A stretch of DNA of 64,000 bases. Source: Desulfobacter postgatei 2ac9 (lineage in GTDB: Bacteria > Desulfobacterota > Desulfobacteria > Desulfobacterales > Desulfobacteraceae). The DNA lies in assembly GCF_000233695.2 (NCBI RefSeq), contig NZ_CM001488.1, positions 3,377,453-3,441,452 of the forward strand. The letters are read 5' to 3'. Shown piece by piece: positions 47,461 through 55,417 of the stretch. How positions within the stretch are numbered: the first letter of the stretch is position 1; each line of letters begins with the position of its first letter. The position numbers were made by a program, and so were the translations under genes. A model generated the notes under the pieces. That model worked only from the letters and a program-made list of their open reading frames with translations, did not search any database and was not told where the DNA came from.

Positions 47461-48555
47461 AATGTATCCCTGGTACGGTAGGGTATGATGCGCATGTTGA
47501 ACCATCTCCCTTCATCGGTTTGCACTTCGGTTTCAACGGGTGTCAAATACTGCAGGACCTTTTCCAGATCTCTAATCATGTTGTCGTATTTCAGGTTACT
47601 GGCAACATGCCGGATAGGCCTGCCGATATCTGTGGGAATGAGGTTGACTATCATCGTGGCTTCAGGTGTAAACCGCCGAACCTGCATGTTATTGTCCACA
47701 AAAATATTCTGGATTTCCTCATTGGTTGATTTGAGCTCTTCATTTGACGATTCCAGCTCTTTGATAGTTGTCTGATGACTTTCCCTGGTTGTCTGCAGCT
47801 TCCGTTCCAATTCAGCAATGCGCGTTGACGCAAGCGAGGAGTCATCTTTACCGGCGTGGTCCCCTGTTTCGTCCATGGATTCGGATTCGATATCCTCAAA
47901 AACCACAAGTAACCGTCCGGCAAGCTCATCGGGTTTCTTTAAAGGGCAAACATGCAGATTGATCAGTTGATAATTTCCGTTGGTCTTTACAGACAGTCTT
48001 TTCTTGGTTGCTTTAGCAGCCGATGATCGGGCAACCCTAAGGGTGGCTGACAGTTCTATGTGCAGTCCCTCACGCACCATATCCAGAATGTTGTTGGTGA
48101 CAGGGCCGCTCGGTGTCTCAAGGTATTTACCGGTCCGGCCGTGTATATTTATAATGTCGCCATCGGGAAAACGGCGGGTCCTTGATAACATTCTGGACGG
48201 AAAAGACCACACAATCCCGAATTTCCTTTCGTATACGGTAAAAATCTCCCTCTTGAATGAAGAAACGATTCACACGCTCCTCGCCCAGATCCGCTTTGAT
48301 ACTGCACGGATAGACACCTTGACGGGCTTTGCTGATGGCCCGGTTGTCAATATGCGTACCAAATATTTGCAGGTTTATCCGGTTTGAAGTCTTGTCAAGG
48401 ACCTCTTTAAAAGCCATCCTGCTTGTTGGCGGAACCTTTGTAAAAAATGCCTTTAATGCTTCCAACCCCCCGGCGGACGCCCTCAATCCCACAACAGGAA
48501 ATGATTTTAGTGTTGATTTTGTTTCAATACTGCCGGTTGCTTTTTCCCCTAGGTT
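47457..48555 (-). pseudogene. Broken CheB/CheR-PAS fusion gene
   Basis: Three pieces of one large fusion protein remain in order. A CheB methylesterase start (VVGLRASAGGLEALKAFFTK) joins directly to a CheR segment (LQIFGTHIDNRAISKARQGV, then EIRDCVVFSVQNVIKDPPFS). A frameshift and gap lead to the late CheR/PAS part (GRTGKYLETPSGP, ESSNEELKSTNEEIQN, RRFTPEATMIVNLIPTDIG). Most of both catalytic domains is deleted. The remaining 3' end is translationally coupled to the PAS-LuxR gene. Confidence 0.85.
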
Positions 48556-48619
48556 TCATGACTTTTTGATTTCGATTGCGACAATTGGGTTTTTATCCCT
48601 TTCTTTTTAGGCCCTGTAA

Positions 48620-48661
48620 CCTATTTTAGCACTTCACACTTCACTATACCAAAATTATAGG
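48620..48661 (-). pseudogene. Possible groEL 3'-end remnant
   Basis: About 22 bases (TTCACTATACCAAAATTATA on the plus strand) resemble the 3' end of groEL at 26046-26066. The match is short and may be chance. The rest of 48556-48900 shows no gene, except that 48808-48900 is similar to the 3' flank of the intact hsp20 (35742-35832). Confidence 0.25.
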
Positions 48662-48900
48662 ACGGCACAATATTTTTCCGGCCACGGAAGTTTAAAATAA
48701 AAAGGGATCTCTATCACGGATAGGTTTGTCCGAACCCGAGAGCAGGAATCGCGCATCTACTTCTCAACTGTCCGATACCAGGCTATAGTTGCTCCGAAAC
48801 CGGTTTGAATAATTGATCAAGGTGGGGCCGCCCGGGTCAGAACGCCCTTCTTCCGGCCCGGGTCGTATTTACACCAATGTTGCGTATAGGCGGTAATAAT

Positions 48901-49341
48901 CTATTTAACAGCGATTTGAATCTGTTTTGGTTTTGATTTTTCTGTTTTCGGTAGGTGAAGCGTCAATACCCCACCCTCAAACTGGGCGTCAACCTGTTCT
49001 TCCGTCACATTGTCCGGCAGGGAAAACTGCTCAGGAACTTACCGTAATGCCGCTCGATTCTGTGGTATTTAGTGTTTTTTTTCCTCTTTTTTATGTTTCC
49101 GTTCACCGCTGATATTGAGTACGCCGTTATCAATGGTGATCTTGATATCCTCCCGTTTGATTTCGGGGATCTCCATCTTGATGGTAAACTCCGAATCAGT
49201 CTCGGCAATGTCCGCACGGGGAGCCCAGTCCCCGGACGCTAAAAGTTCCTGGGTGCCGATTGAAGGTTGGTTCAAATGCGTAAGGTACTTGCTGAAAATA
49301 TTATCGATTTCCCGAAACGGGCCCCATTTGGTCAATTTCAT
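48901..49341 (-). pseudogene. Second hsp20 copy with two frameshifts
   Basis: The first 90 codons are about 85% like the intact Hsp20 at 35833-36273 (MKLTKWGPFREIDNIFSKYL, WAPRADIAETDSEFTIKMEI). A frameshift in an A-run near 49075 and another near 49035 break the frame. The rest (LPDNVTEEQVDAQFEGGVLT, then LHLPKTEKSKPK) is still readable to a matching stop. Shared flanks show that it derives from gene duplication. Confidence 0.92.
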
Positions 49342-49756
49342 ATCTTGTCTCGTTTTTTTTCATCCGCAGTTCACAGACCTGTCGTGTTTTTAAAGTGTCG
49401 AGGTCTTTCAAATGCTGGTAGTAGATAATATGGTCTTTTAAAACAATATAATCCGTTATGTGTTTATCCAGAAGAGATGAGCTTTCCATCGACAGCATAT
49501 CTGCAATGGTTATATTGGCAGGCATTATAATTCCGTTTAAATCAATGGTAAAATCACCAACCGGTGTTGTGTCATAGAGTCGCGTATAGTATATCTTTGA
49601 TGTCATAAGCTCCAGTTGGGATCGGAGTAGTTCTTTATTCTGCATCTCCAGTTCAATTCTCAGAGTTTGAAGATTCTGAATGAGTTTAAGCCTGTCTTCT
49701 GAATCAGCAAGTGGCGTGGCAAAATTCGGACTCGTCATTAATAATTCTTCTTTCAA
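49301..49756 (-). pseudogene. Truncated PAS-domain protein
   Basis: The frame starts with TTG and has a coiled coil (LQTLRIELEMQNKELLRSQL) and a PAS beginning (YDTTPVGDFTIDLNGIIM), like the N-terminal part of the regulator at 45691-47460. After about 138 codons it runs into the start of the broken hsp20 in another frame, so the remaining domains are lost. No effector domain remains. Confidence 0.65.
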
Positions 49757-49775
49757 CGATAATTGGTTGAAATTT

Positions 49776-49854
49776 TTAACGCTTTTGCGGCAAGGTCATC
49801 CGGCTTCTGACCAGGCATATGACTTGCGATGCGGCTTCTTGAAGAGTGTTTCAT
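49776..49854 (-). pseudogene. 5' relic of mrp
   Basis: The sequence MKHSSRSRIASHMPGQKPDD and its ribosome site copy the start of the intact mrp (35427, MKHSSRSGIASHMPNQKPDG). The copy ends after about 26 codons and merges with the PAS relic. It gives an independent sign that the mrp-hsp20 region was duplicated. Confidence 0.85.
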
Positions 49855-49867
49855 GTTTTTCCCTCTG

Positions 49868-51262
49868 TTACGAAATTAAACCAAGAAATAATCGGGCGTA
49901 TTCTTTGAACCCTTTTTGCTTGTCCTGCATGTGCATGCAGTTTATCGCCAGAGGTGTCGTAGACGCAGACTTCCATGCTTTTATAGGCCTTGCATTTTTA
50001 CGAGTAAAAATGGCTGTTTTAACGAGAAAATTGATGTCACCGATAACCGGTTGAAAATAAATAAAACCATCTTTGACAGTAACGTGCATTTTCAATCCCT
50101 GCGTTTTTACCATTTCCCATGCGATGTAAGGCGTTAGATAATAATTGATATTTTTATTTAAAAATTGAATCTGGTGGTTTTCAATTCCATTTAGTTGAAA
50201 GCTTTCAATCATTACATCCTGTCCCAAAATTGGATCAAAGGCAGCCATACCGCCTTTTTGCGGCGAATCCGGATTATTGGGAACCACCTCCATCAACATA
50301 TTATAATGCTCATTATTTTTTTTCAGTGCCAGTGCCAGTGCTTCATGGTCAATAGAGCCGGTTAAATAATCAAGATCTTCGATATTATAAGATATCTTGA
50401 TTTCCATATTCTTTAATATATCGCCAAATTGATCACAGGTCAGATAGTTGCGGTTTTGGTTTTCCGTCATGTGGAAAATTTGGTTAAACATGGTTTGTTG
50501 AATGGCGATGTGACCATGATTATGAAGCCGTTTGGGTGTATGACGGTCATAAAAAACCTCTTTGTTTTTCAGATTTATTCCATGATACGATTCCTGAATC
50601 ATGAACAAAACATTCTGTCTTGCAAACCCATAAAATTTATTAGTGATGAACTCATCAATGATGATGTCCGCCGTGGATTCATTTAAAATGATCAGCATGG
50701 TTTGTTTTGAAAGAACTTCCTGGGGGTCATACCCAAAACGTTTTGACAACATATAAAGATCATAGGCGTATTGGAGCATATGCCTAACCCCCAGCGACAG
50801 GGGCAAAAGGTCCAATGGATTACAACAGGGATACATCCGGATAAGGCTTTCTGAAGTCATGGTACCTTCGCCTTTTTCCTGGTTGATGAGTGCAGCGATC
50901 TTATCAATCGAGAGATCTTTTTGCACATTGATTAAGAATTTTGTTCCTAATTTTAATCGTGTCGCCTCCCCGGCTGCGAAATGTTCAGCAAAGACCTTAC
51001 CCTCTATGAGACATTTAATCGCTTTGATATAATCCCCTTTAGTGAGTGTTTTATCATCCAGCTCAATAAGATTCTTTGGATTCTCCAATGCGTCGATATG
51101 TTCATAAGCATTGATATTGGCAAGATCATTTTCAAAGTCAGATATATTATCGTAGTCCTTGAGTTTATAACTTGCAGCTTCAAGACAACTATCTATATAA
51201 CTTAAATGATCCGGAAACAGAGAAAAATATAAGTTGGATTTATCTAACACCGATTGATTCAT
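49868..51262 (-). CDS. UDPGP-like nucleotidyltransferase-family protein (tentative)
   Basis: This 464-residue soluble protein is tentatively placed in the UTP-sugar-1-phosphate uridylyltransferase group. Supporting segments are AEHFAAGEATRLKLGTKFLI (like the GGxGTRLG loop but with altered glycines), MLIILNES, NVLFMIQESYHGINL, LHNHGHIAIQQT and VVPNNPDSPQKGGMAAFDP. The P-loop-like glycines are partly replaced, so activity is uncertain. The ATG follows AAGGAG. A heat-shock-like repeat lies about 220 bases upstream. With the glgA and CBM48 traces nearby, a glucan link is possible but unproven. Confidence 0.5.
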   Translation of the reverse strand: MNQSVLDKSNLYFSLFPDHLSYIDSCLEAASYKLKDYDNISDFENDLANINAYEHIDALENPKNLIELDDKTLTKGDYIKAIKCLIEGKVFAEHFAAGEATRLKLGTKFLINVQKDLSIDKIAALINQEKGEGTMTSESLIRMYPCCNPLDLLPLSLGVRHMLQYAYDLYMLSKRFGYDPQEVLSKQTMLIILNESTADIIIDEFITNKFYGFARQNVLFMIQESYHGINLKNKEVFYDRHTPKRLHNHGHIAIQQTMFNQIFHMTENQNRNYLTCDQFGDILKNMEIKISYNIEDLDYLTGSIDHEALALALKKNNEHYNMLMEVVPNNPDSPQKGGMAAFDPILGQDVMIESFQLNGIENHQIQFLNKNINYYLTPYIAWEMVKTQGLKMHVTVKDGFIYFQPVIGDINFLVKTAIFTRKNARPIKAWKSASTTPLAINCMHMQDKQKGFKEYARLFLGLIS

Positions 51263-51477
51263 TATTACTCCTTGCTGTTTTTTTATGAGAACGTCGGGGT
51301 AAGTTACCCAAGTCTTTCAAGCTTTGTTGTGGACTATGCCTGGCAGTTCATATGTCAGGTCAGCCCATGGCTGTTTAAAGAATTATGAGATATTGATTCT
51401 TCAAAAATGATTCAAAATATGACGTTTCCGATGTAAGAGGCTTTCAGGGTCTACAAGAAAAAGGTTCGTCTGCAAGT
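51263..51477. other. Leader of the UDPGP-like gene
   Basis: No gene is seen between the start at 51262 and the repeat at 51478. Likewise 51576-51789 holds no recognisable gene. This part is AT-rich and probably decayed. Confidence 0.4.
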
Positions 51478-51575
51478 TTTTCAATAAAAAAATAGGGGAA
51501 TTTTAATTACAAGTCAATACGATGGAAAACCATAAAAAAACATATAAATCGACTATTAAAAATAGGTGATTATTT
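51478..51575 (-). promoter_or_regulatory. Repeat copy 3: sigma-32-like promoter module
   Basis: The minus strand has TTGACTTG, then 11 bases, then CCCCTATTTT, following the shared outer CACCTATTTTTAATAG box. It is in the right orientation for the gene starting at 51262, with a leader of about 215 bases. Confidence 0.58.
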
Positions 51576-51789
51576 GAAAGCAACAGGAAGGCAGGAAGGT
51601 ACCACCAACATTTGTGCAACCAAGTGTCTTTTGATGTAGCCATGTCGTACGAATAAGCTGCCTGCGATATCTCCTTTTAAATTAGGGCAACTGTATACTT
51701 GAGTTTTCTGATTTTTTATCTTGATAATTTGAAAAACTTCAATTTTCCATTTGTCAAGCCGCGACTTTTAGTTCACAGGGCAAACGCAT

Positions 51790-52024
51790 TTAAATTGTAT
51801 TGACTCCAAGCACTTTTATGAGGTAAGAATTATCCCATCCTGCTTGCAGGTGTTTGACATTTACGCTCTTTTTCATACTGTTTTCCTGCTTCAACAGGTT
51901 TGTGGCAATGTGGCGTACCATTGCAAAATTTTCAGCTGCATTACCGGCTTGCTTTCGACACTCATCCTCCCTGAACGCGACATCAAGCACCCAATGCAAT
52001 TTATTTTCGATTCCCCAGTGTGCT
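51790..52024 (-). mobile_element. C-terminal relic of an ISAs1-family transposase
   Basis: The frame encodes AHWGIENKLHWVLDVAFRED and RHIATNLLKQENSMKKSV, typical for the end of ISAs1 transposases. Stops interrupt the sequence upstream and the catalytic domain is missing. It is not functional. Confidence 0.85.
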
Positions 52025-52172
52025 CATACTCTTAAAGAGCTTTGTCCCCTATCCAGTCGGTTTGAAAATTGTGGCTCACAGCCCATTTTTTTTGAAATCC
52101 AAGTGTTGTGAACAAAAGGTTAGGCAGAAAGAGTAATTTGAATGACGGTTTCATCCATGAAGGAGGGTTATC

Positions 52173-52364
52173 ATGCCTATTTTTGAATATACGTGTAAAA
52201 AATGTGGGAAAGAGTTTGAGAGAGTTGTTTTTTCAGGTGAAGAAAAAGAGATCATTTGTCCTGAATGCAAAAGCAAGGATGTAAAGAAAAATATGAGTGC
52301 ATCCACTTTTATGGGCGCCAGCATGGGCTCCTGTGCAACGCCTTTCCCCAATGGCCCTTCATGA
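52173..52364 (+). CDS. FmdB-family zinc-ribbon protein
   Basis: This 63-residue protein begins MPIFEYTCKKCGKEFERVVF and has a second CPEC knuckle. It is a putative regulatory zinc ribbon found in many anaerobes. It ends in a Ser/Gly/Ala-rich tail (STFMGASMGSC). A strong AAGGAGG precedes the ATG. Its target is unknown. Confidence 0.88.
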   Translation: MPIFEYTCKKCGKEFERVVFSGEEKEIICPECKSKDVKKNMSASTFMGASMGSCATPFPNGPS

Positions 52365-52524
52365 GCGCAGTAAATGAATCTTCAGTTTGAAGATTAAAGA
52401 GAGTCATGATAACAGGGGAGAGGGCATAGCCGCTCCCCCTTAGGCTCAGTGGTCCCTTGAGTATTTGTGGTACTTTCTTCGCAGAATTTGTTTTCAAAAT
52501 GCCCCTGCAAGAGCAGCACAATAG

Positions 52525-52845
52525 TCAGAAATCCTCAATCGTCAGGATCATGAAAATATATTCACCATCATTAATATTGATGGTCAGATTCGCACCTCTT
52601 ACCTGGGCATAATAAATCCAAGCAGGTATCTTTTGTGTGCCGCATTCACGGGTTGGATAAAATTCGCCCGTCTTCCCATTTTTCCAGGACAGAATCATGC
52701 AATTTTTGTATTTTTTTAGTGCAATTTTTTTTGCTAAATCTTTCGCCTGTTGAAGATTAAGTTCGGGATCATCTATTGTTTCTTCTATCACTTCATGAAC
52801 AGCATTGCCTATGTCAGAAAAAATTTGTGTCATTTTATTATCCAT
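52525..52845 (-). CDS. AF1514/DUF5619-like small protein
   Basis: This 106-residue protein resembles the AF1514 family: LQQAKDLAKKIALKKYKNCM, ILSWKNGKTGEFYPTRECG, IPAWIYYAQVRGANLTINI and a final FMILTIEDF strand. The family is small and uncharacterised and is found in sulfate reducers and archaea. The ATG has only a weak ribosome site. It precedes 13 bases of spacer to the aminotransferase gene end on the same strand. Confidence 0.55.
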   Translation of the reverse strand: MDNKMTQIFSDIGNAVHEVIEETIDDPELNLQQAKDLAKKIALKKYKNCMILSWKNGKTGEFYPTRECGTQKIPAWIYYAQVRGANLTININDGEYIFMILTIEDF

Positions 52846-52857
52846 TCTATATTGCGG

Positions 52858-53709
52858 TCAAATTACGGACGGTGAATTACATGATCTGCCAACCTGATCT
52901 GCCATTGCCGACATTAAGGCCCTGGTGCCGGGTCCGGGCATGCCTGTTCCGATAATATGGTCATCCACCTGGATTACAGGGACGATACCTTTGTTGGTTC
53001 CGGTGATGAACAGTTCAGAGGCAGACAGCAGGGTGTCCAGGGAAAGGTCCTGTTCAGATACGGGAAACAGCTTTTCCCCAAGTGCCAGAACGGTTTTTCG
53101 GGTAATGCCCTTGAGCACCCCTTTTTCAGGTGTGACCAAGGTGCCGTCAACCAGGGCAAACAGATTACTGGTGGTGCCTTCGAGAACCATTTTGTCCGGG
53201 GTCATATACAACGCCTCCACAGCGCCTTGTGCCTTTGCCTTTTTCAAGGCTAAAACAGCAGGGATGTAATTGGTGGCCTTGGCATCGGCGATCGAACGCT
53301 GCTGGACAAAGGTGATCACCTTTACGCCTTTTGTATACCACTGGGCAGGCAGGGCCGGGATATCAGTTACCAGAACAATGAGTCTGGGATTATCCGCCGG
53401 GCTGAAAAAATCAGGGCTGGATCCACCCGTCACAAGGATGCGGATATTGGCCTCATCCATAGGGGCGTTTTTTTCAAGTACTTCAAAAACGATTTTCTTG
53501 ATTTCCGCTTTGGTCCATACCGGTGTAAGGCCAACTTTTTCAGCCGATGACAAAAGCCGGTCAATATGCGCATCAAGACAGTAGGGATGGCCTCCGATGG
53601 TTTTGATGATGTCGCAAACTGCATAGCCCCTGAGCACAGCCAGATCATCCACGGGAATCACCGCCTTGTCCCAGGGCAAAAATTTTCCGTCCACATAAAC
53701 TGTTTTCAA
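52858..53709 (-). CDS. Class IV aminotransferase (branched-chain or D-amino-acid type)
   Basis: This 283-residue PLP enzyme has fold-type IV features: the N-terminal strand VYVDGKFLPWDKAVIPVDDL, the PLP lysine in SIADAKATNYIPAVLALKKA, the Glu-bearing segment VLEGTTSNLFAL and the phosphate loop GITRKTVL. It moves amino groups between amino acids and keto acids. The exact substrate (branched-chain, D-Ala or aminodeoxychorismate) cannot be settled. It starts with TTG after AAAGGG. Confidence 0.85.
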   Translation of the reverse strand: MKTVYVDGKFLPWDKAVIPVDDLAVLRGYAVCDIIKTIGGHPYCLDAHIDRLLSSAEKVGLTPVWTKAEIKKIVFEVLEKNAPMDEANIRILVTGGSSPDFFSPADNPRLIVLVTDIPALPAQWYTKGVKVITFVQQRSIADAKATNYIPAVLALKKAKAQGAVEALYMTPDKMVLEGTTSNLFALVDGTLVTPEKGVLKGITRKTVLALGEKLFPVSEQDLSLDTLLSASELFITGTNKGIVPVIQVDDHIIGTGMPGPGTRALMSAMADQVGRSCNSPSVI

Positions 53710-53858
53710 TGAAAAAGCCCTTTGTAAAATTGAAAAATAGAGCCAGGTATAGTAAAAATTAAATTTAATATAAGCACCCCCCGGGCAGTTTCAATTGGAA
53801 AACGAAAATAGTGCCGGGGTGGAAAACAAGTATTTTGGGTTTCAAGGAGAAAGATAGC

Positions 53859-54599
53859 ATGGGATTCATTGCAGGCATTCAATACAATATTAGGGGGGTT
53901 GCCCTGGCGTTAAAAACACCGTCGCTTTTGATGCTCGGACTGATAAGATTTGCAGTGGTTTTGTTGTTGGCCCTTGTTTTGTCGGGCATGGTGCTTTACT
54001 GGCACAATGACATTTTTTCCATGATATGGCAGATGCCCGAGTCCCGGTGGTTGATCTGGCTGTGGCACATAGTGTCCTGGATTTTGACATTTACTCTGAT
54101 GGCATTTTCCATGCTGATCTCCTATCTGATTTCCCAGATTTTTTTCTGTGTTTTCATCATGGATTATATGTCCCGGATCACAGAACGCATGGTACTTGGA
54201 CAGGAAGCCCCGGGTGCCCACACATCCATATTCGGTTTGTTTTTGTATCTGATTCGTCAGGAAATTCCTAGAGCCGTGGTGCCCGTACTGATATCGGTTA
54301 CACTGATGATTATCGGGCTGTTTACCCCTGTAAGCCTTGTCATCATTGGTCTCTCAGCGGTGGTGGCAGGTATTTTTCTGGCTTGGGACAATACGGACCT
54401 TGTCCCTGCCAGACGCATGGTGCCGTTTAGGGAGCGATTTGCATTCCTAAGAAAAAACCTGTTTTTTCACATCGGGTTCGGCCTTTTGTTTCTTGTGCCC
54501 TGGCTCAACATCCTTTTCCTTTCATTTGCACCGGTCGGCGCTACCTTATATTATATAGAGAAAGAAAGAAAAAAACATGGCCTTGGATTTGATTTGTAA
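53859..54599 (+). CDS. EI24/CysZ-like membrane protein
   Basis: This 246-residue protein with four to six membrane spans (LIRFAVVLLLALVLSGMVLY, TFTLMAFSMLISYLISQIFF and others) has the EI24 domain signatures of CysZ: an extended amphipathic middle part and the end LNILFLSFAPVGATLYYIE. CysZ-like proteins allow sulfate entry, which would fit a sulfate reducer, but the family is broad. The ATG at 53859 follows AAGGAG and is preferred over a longer start. It overlaps the CULT-domain gene by 23 bases. Confidence 0.75.
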   Translation: MGFIAGIQYNIRGVALALKTPSLLMLGLIRFAVVLLLALVLSGMVLYWHNDIFSMIWQMPESRWLIWLWHIVSWILTFTLMAFSMLISYLISQIFFCVFIMDYMSRITERMVLGQEAPGAHTSIFGLFLYLIRQEIPRAVVPVLISVTLMIIGLFTPVSLVIIGLSAVVAGIFLAWDNTDLVPARRMVPFRERFAFLRKNLFFHIGFGLLFLVPWLNILFLSFAPVGATLYYIEKERKKHGLGFDL

Positions 54600-54972
54600 A
54601 AAAACAGACCGGCAAACACAGGAAAAAAGTAGCCCGGAAGTGCAACCGGACATAGAGCCGGTTATTTTGTGCAAAAACTGTAATGCATTTGTTACAAAAC
54701 CTGAATTTGCCGTTCGTACGGGAGAGGGGTTTGCCCAAACCTTTGCCAATCCATCCGGACATGTATTTGAGATCGGATGTTTTGCCCAAGCGCCCGGTTG
54801 TTCCCAAGGATCGGAGCGATCCAGCGACTTTACATGGTATCCGGGATATGACTGGTGCATTGGCATATGCCGTAGCTGTACTTTCCATCTCGGATGGATT
54901 TTTCTGCCTGTCCGACAAGGCACGGGTTCAAAATTTTACGGCCTGATTCTGGACCATCTTATTTTTCCATAA
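54577..54972 (+). CDS. Bacterial cereblon-type CULT-domain protein
   Basis: This 131-residue protein carries a complete CULT domain, the ligand-binding fold of cereblon. Two CxxC zinc knuckles (LCKNCNAF and ICRSCTFH) and the aromatic cage FTWYPGYDWCIG plus LGWIF are present. The three Trp and the final Phe match the tri-Trp pocket of human cereblon (W380, W386, W400, F402) by motif. Residues 1-28 are a polar extension. It overlaps the preceding EI24/CysZ-like gene, so the two are co-translated. Bacterial members are studied structurally, but their role is unknown. Confidence 0.85.
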   Translation: MALDLICKKTDRQTQEKSSPEVQPDIEPVILCKNCNAFVTKPEFAVRTGEGFAQTFANPSGHVFEIGCFAQAPGCSQGSERSSDFTWYPGYDWCIGICRSCTFHLGWIFLPVRQGTGSKFYGLILDHLIFP

Positions 54973-55417
54973 TAAGTAATCATTTTACATGTGATTTATT
55001 ATCTGCTATAGAATCTTTGGTTAAATAAAATATAGGTAGATAGCAGTTCCACCGTGCCTTGAGGGTACCTAATTTTGACTGCTCAATGCCAGATCGAGCA
55101 GCATTAAATAAGATAGGGATATTGGCTATGAGTTTTCGAAAAAAACTTGTTCTCAAGAATTTTGCTGTTCCGATAATTTCTTTGGAAGATATCAATACTC
55201 CTTTTTGTGATACCCGCAGCCGACAATTTTATGACCATTTCGCTGTCACACCGTTGTTATACAGATACACAGCTGTTTACAGCGCTGTACAGAAGGGTAT
55301 TGGCACAATCCGTTGATGATCTAGGCAAGAAAGCATCCATTGCCTGTTTTTGTATCTGATACACGTTTACAGGAGATGGATACACATGGATATTAACTGA
55401 TAACGTTAAGGTTACAC
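54973..55417. other. Intergenic region before the hdrA operon
   Basis: This stretch of 445 bases has no gene that I can support. An 85-codon plus-strand frame (from 55059) and a 71-codon minus-strand frame have no recognisable similarity and poor ribosome sites. It should hold the promoter of the hdrA-metF operon. Confidence 0.4.

Noticed and set aside
55059-55316. 85-residue plus-strand gene and opposing 71-residue frame
   Set aside because: Neither has a ribosome site or recognisable similarity, and both overlap each other.
55303-55322. Sigma-54 promoter ahead of hdrA (TTGGCACAATCCGTTGA)
   Set aside because: The spacer is six bases and the -12 box reads TTGA, so it does not meet the consensus.
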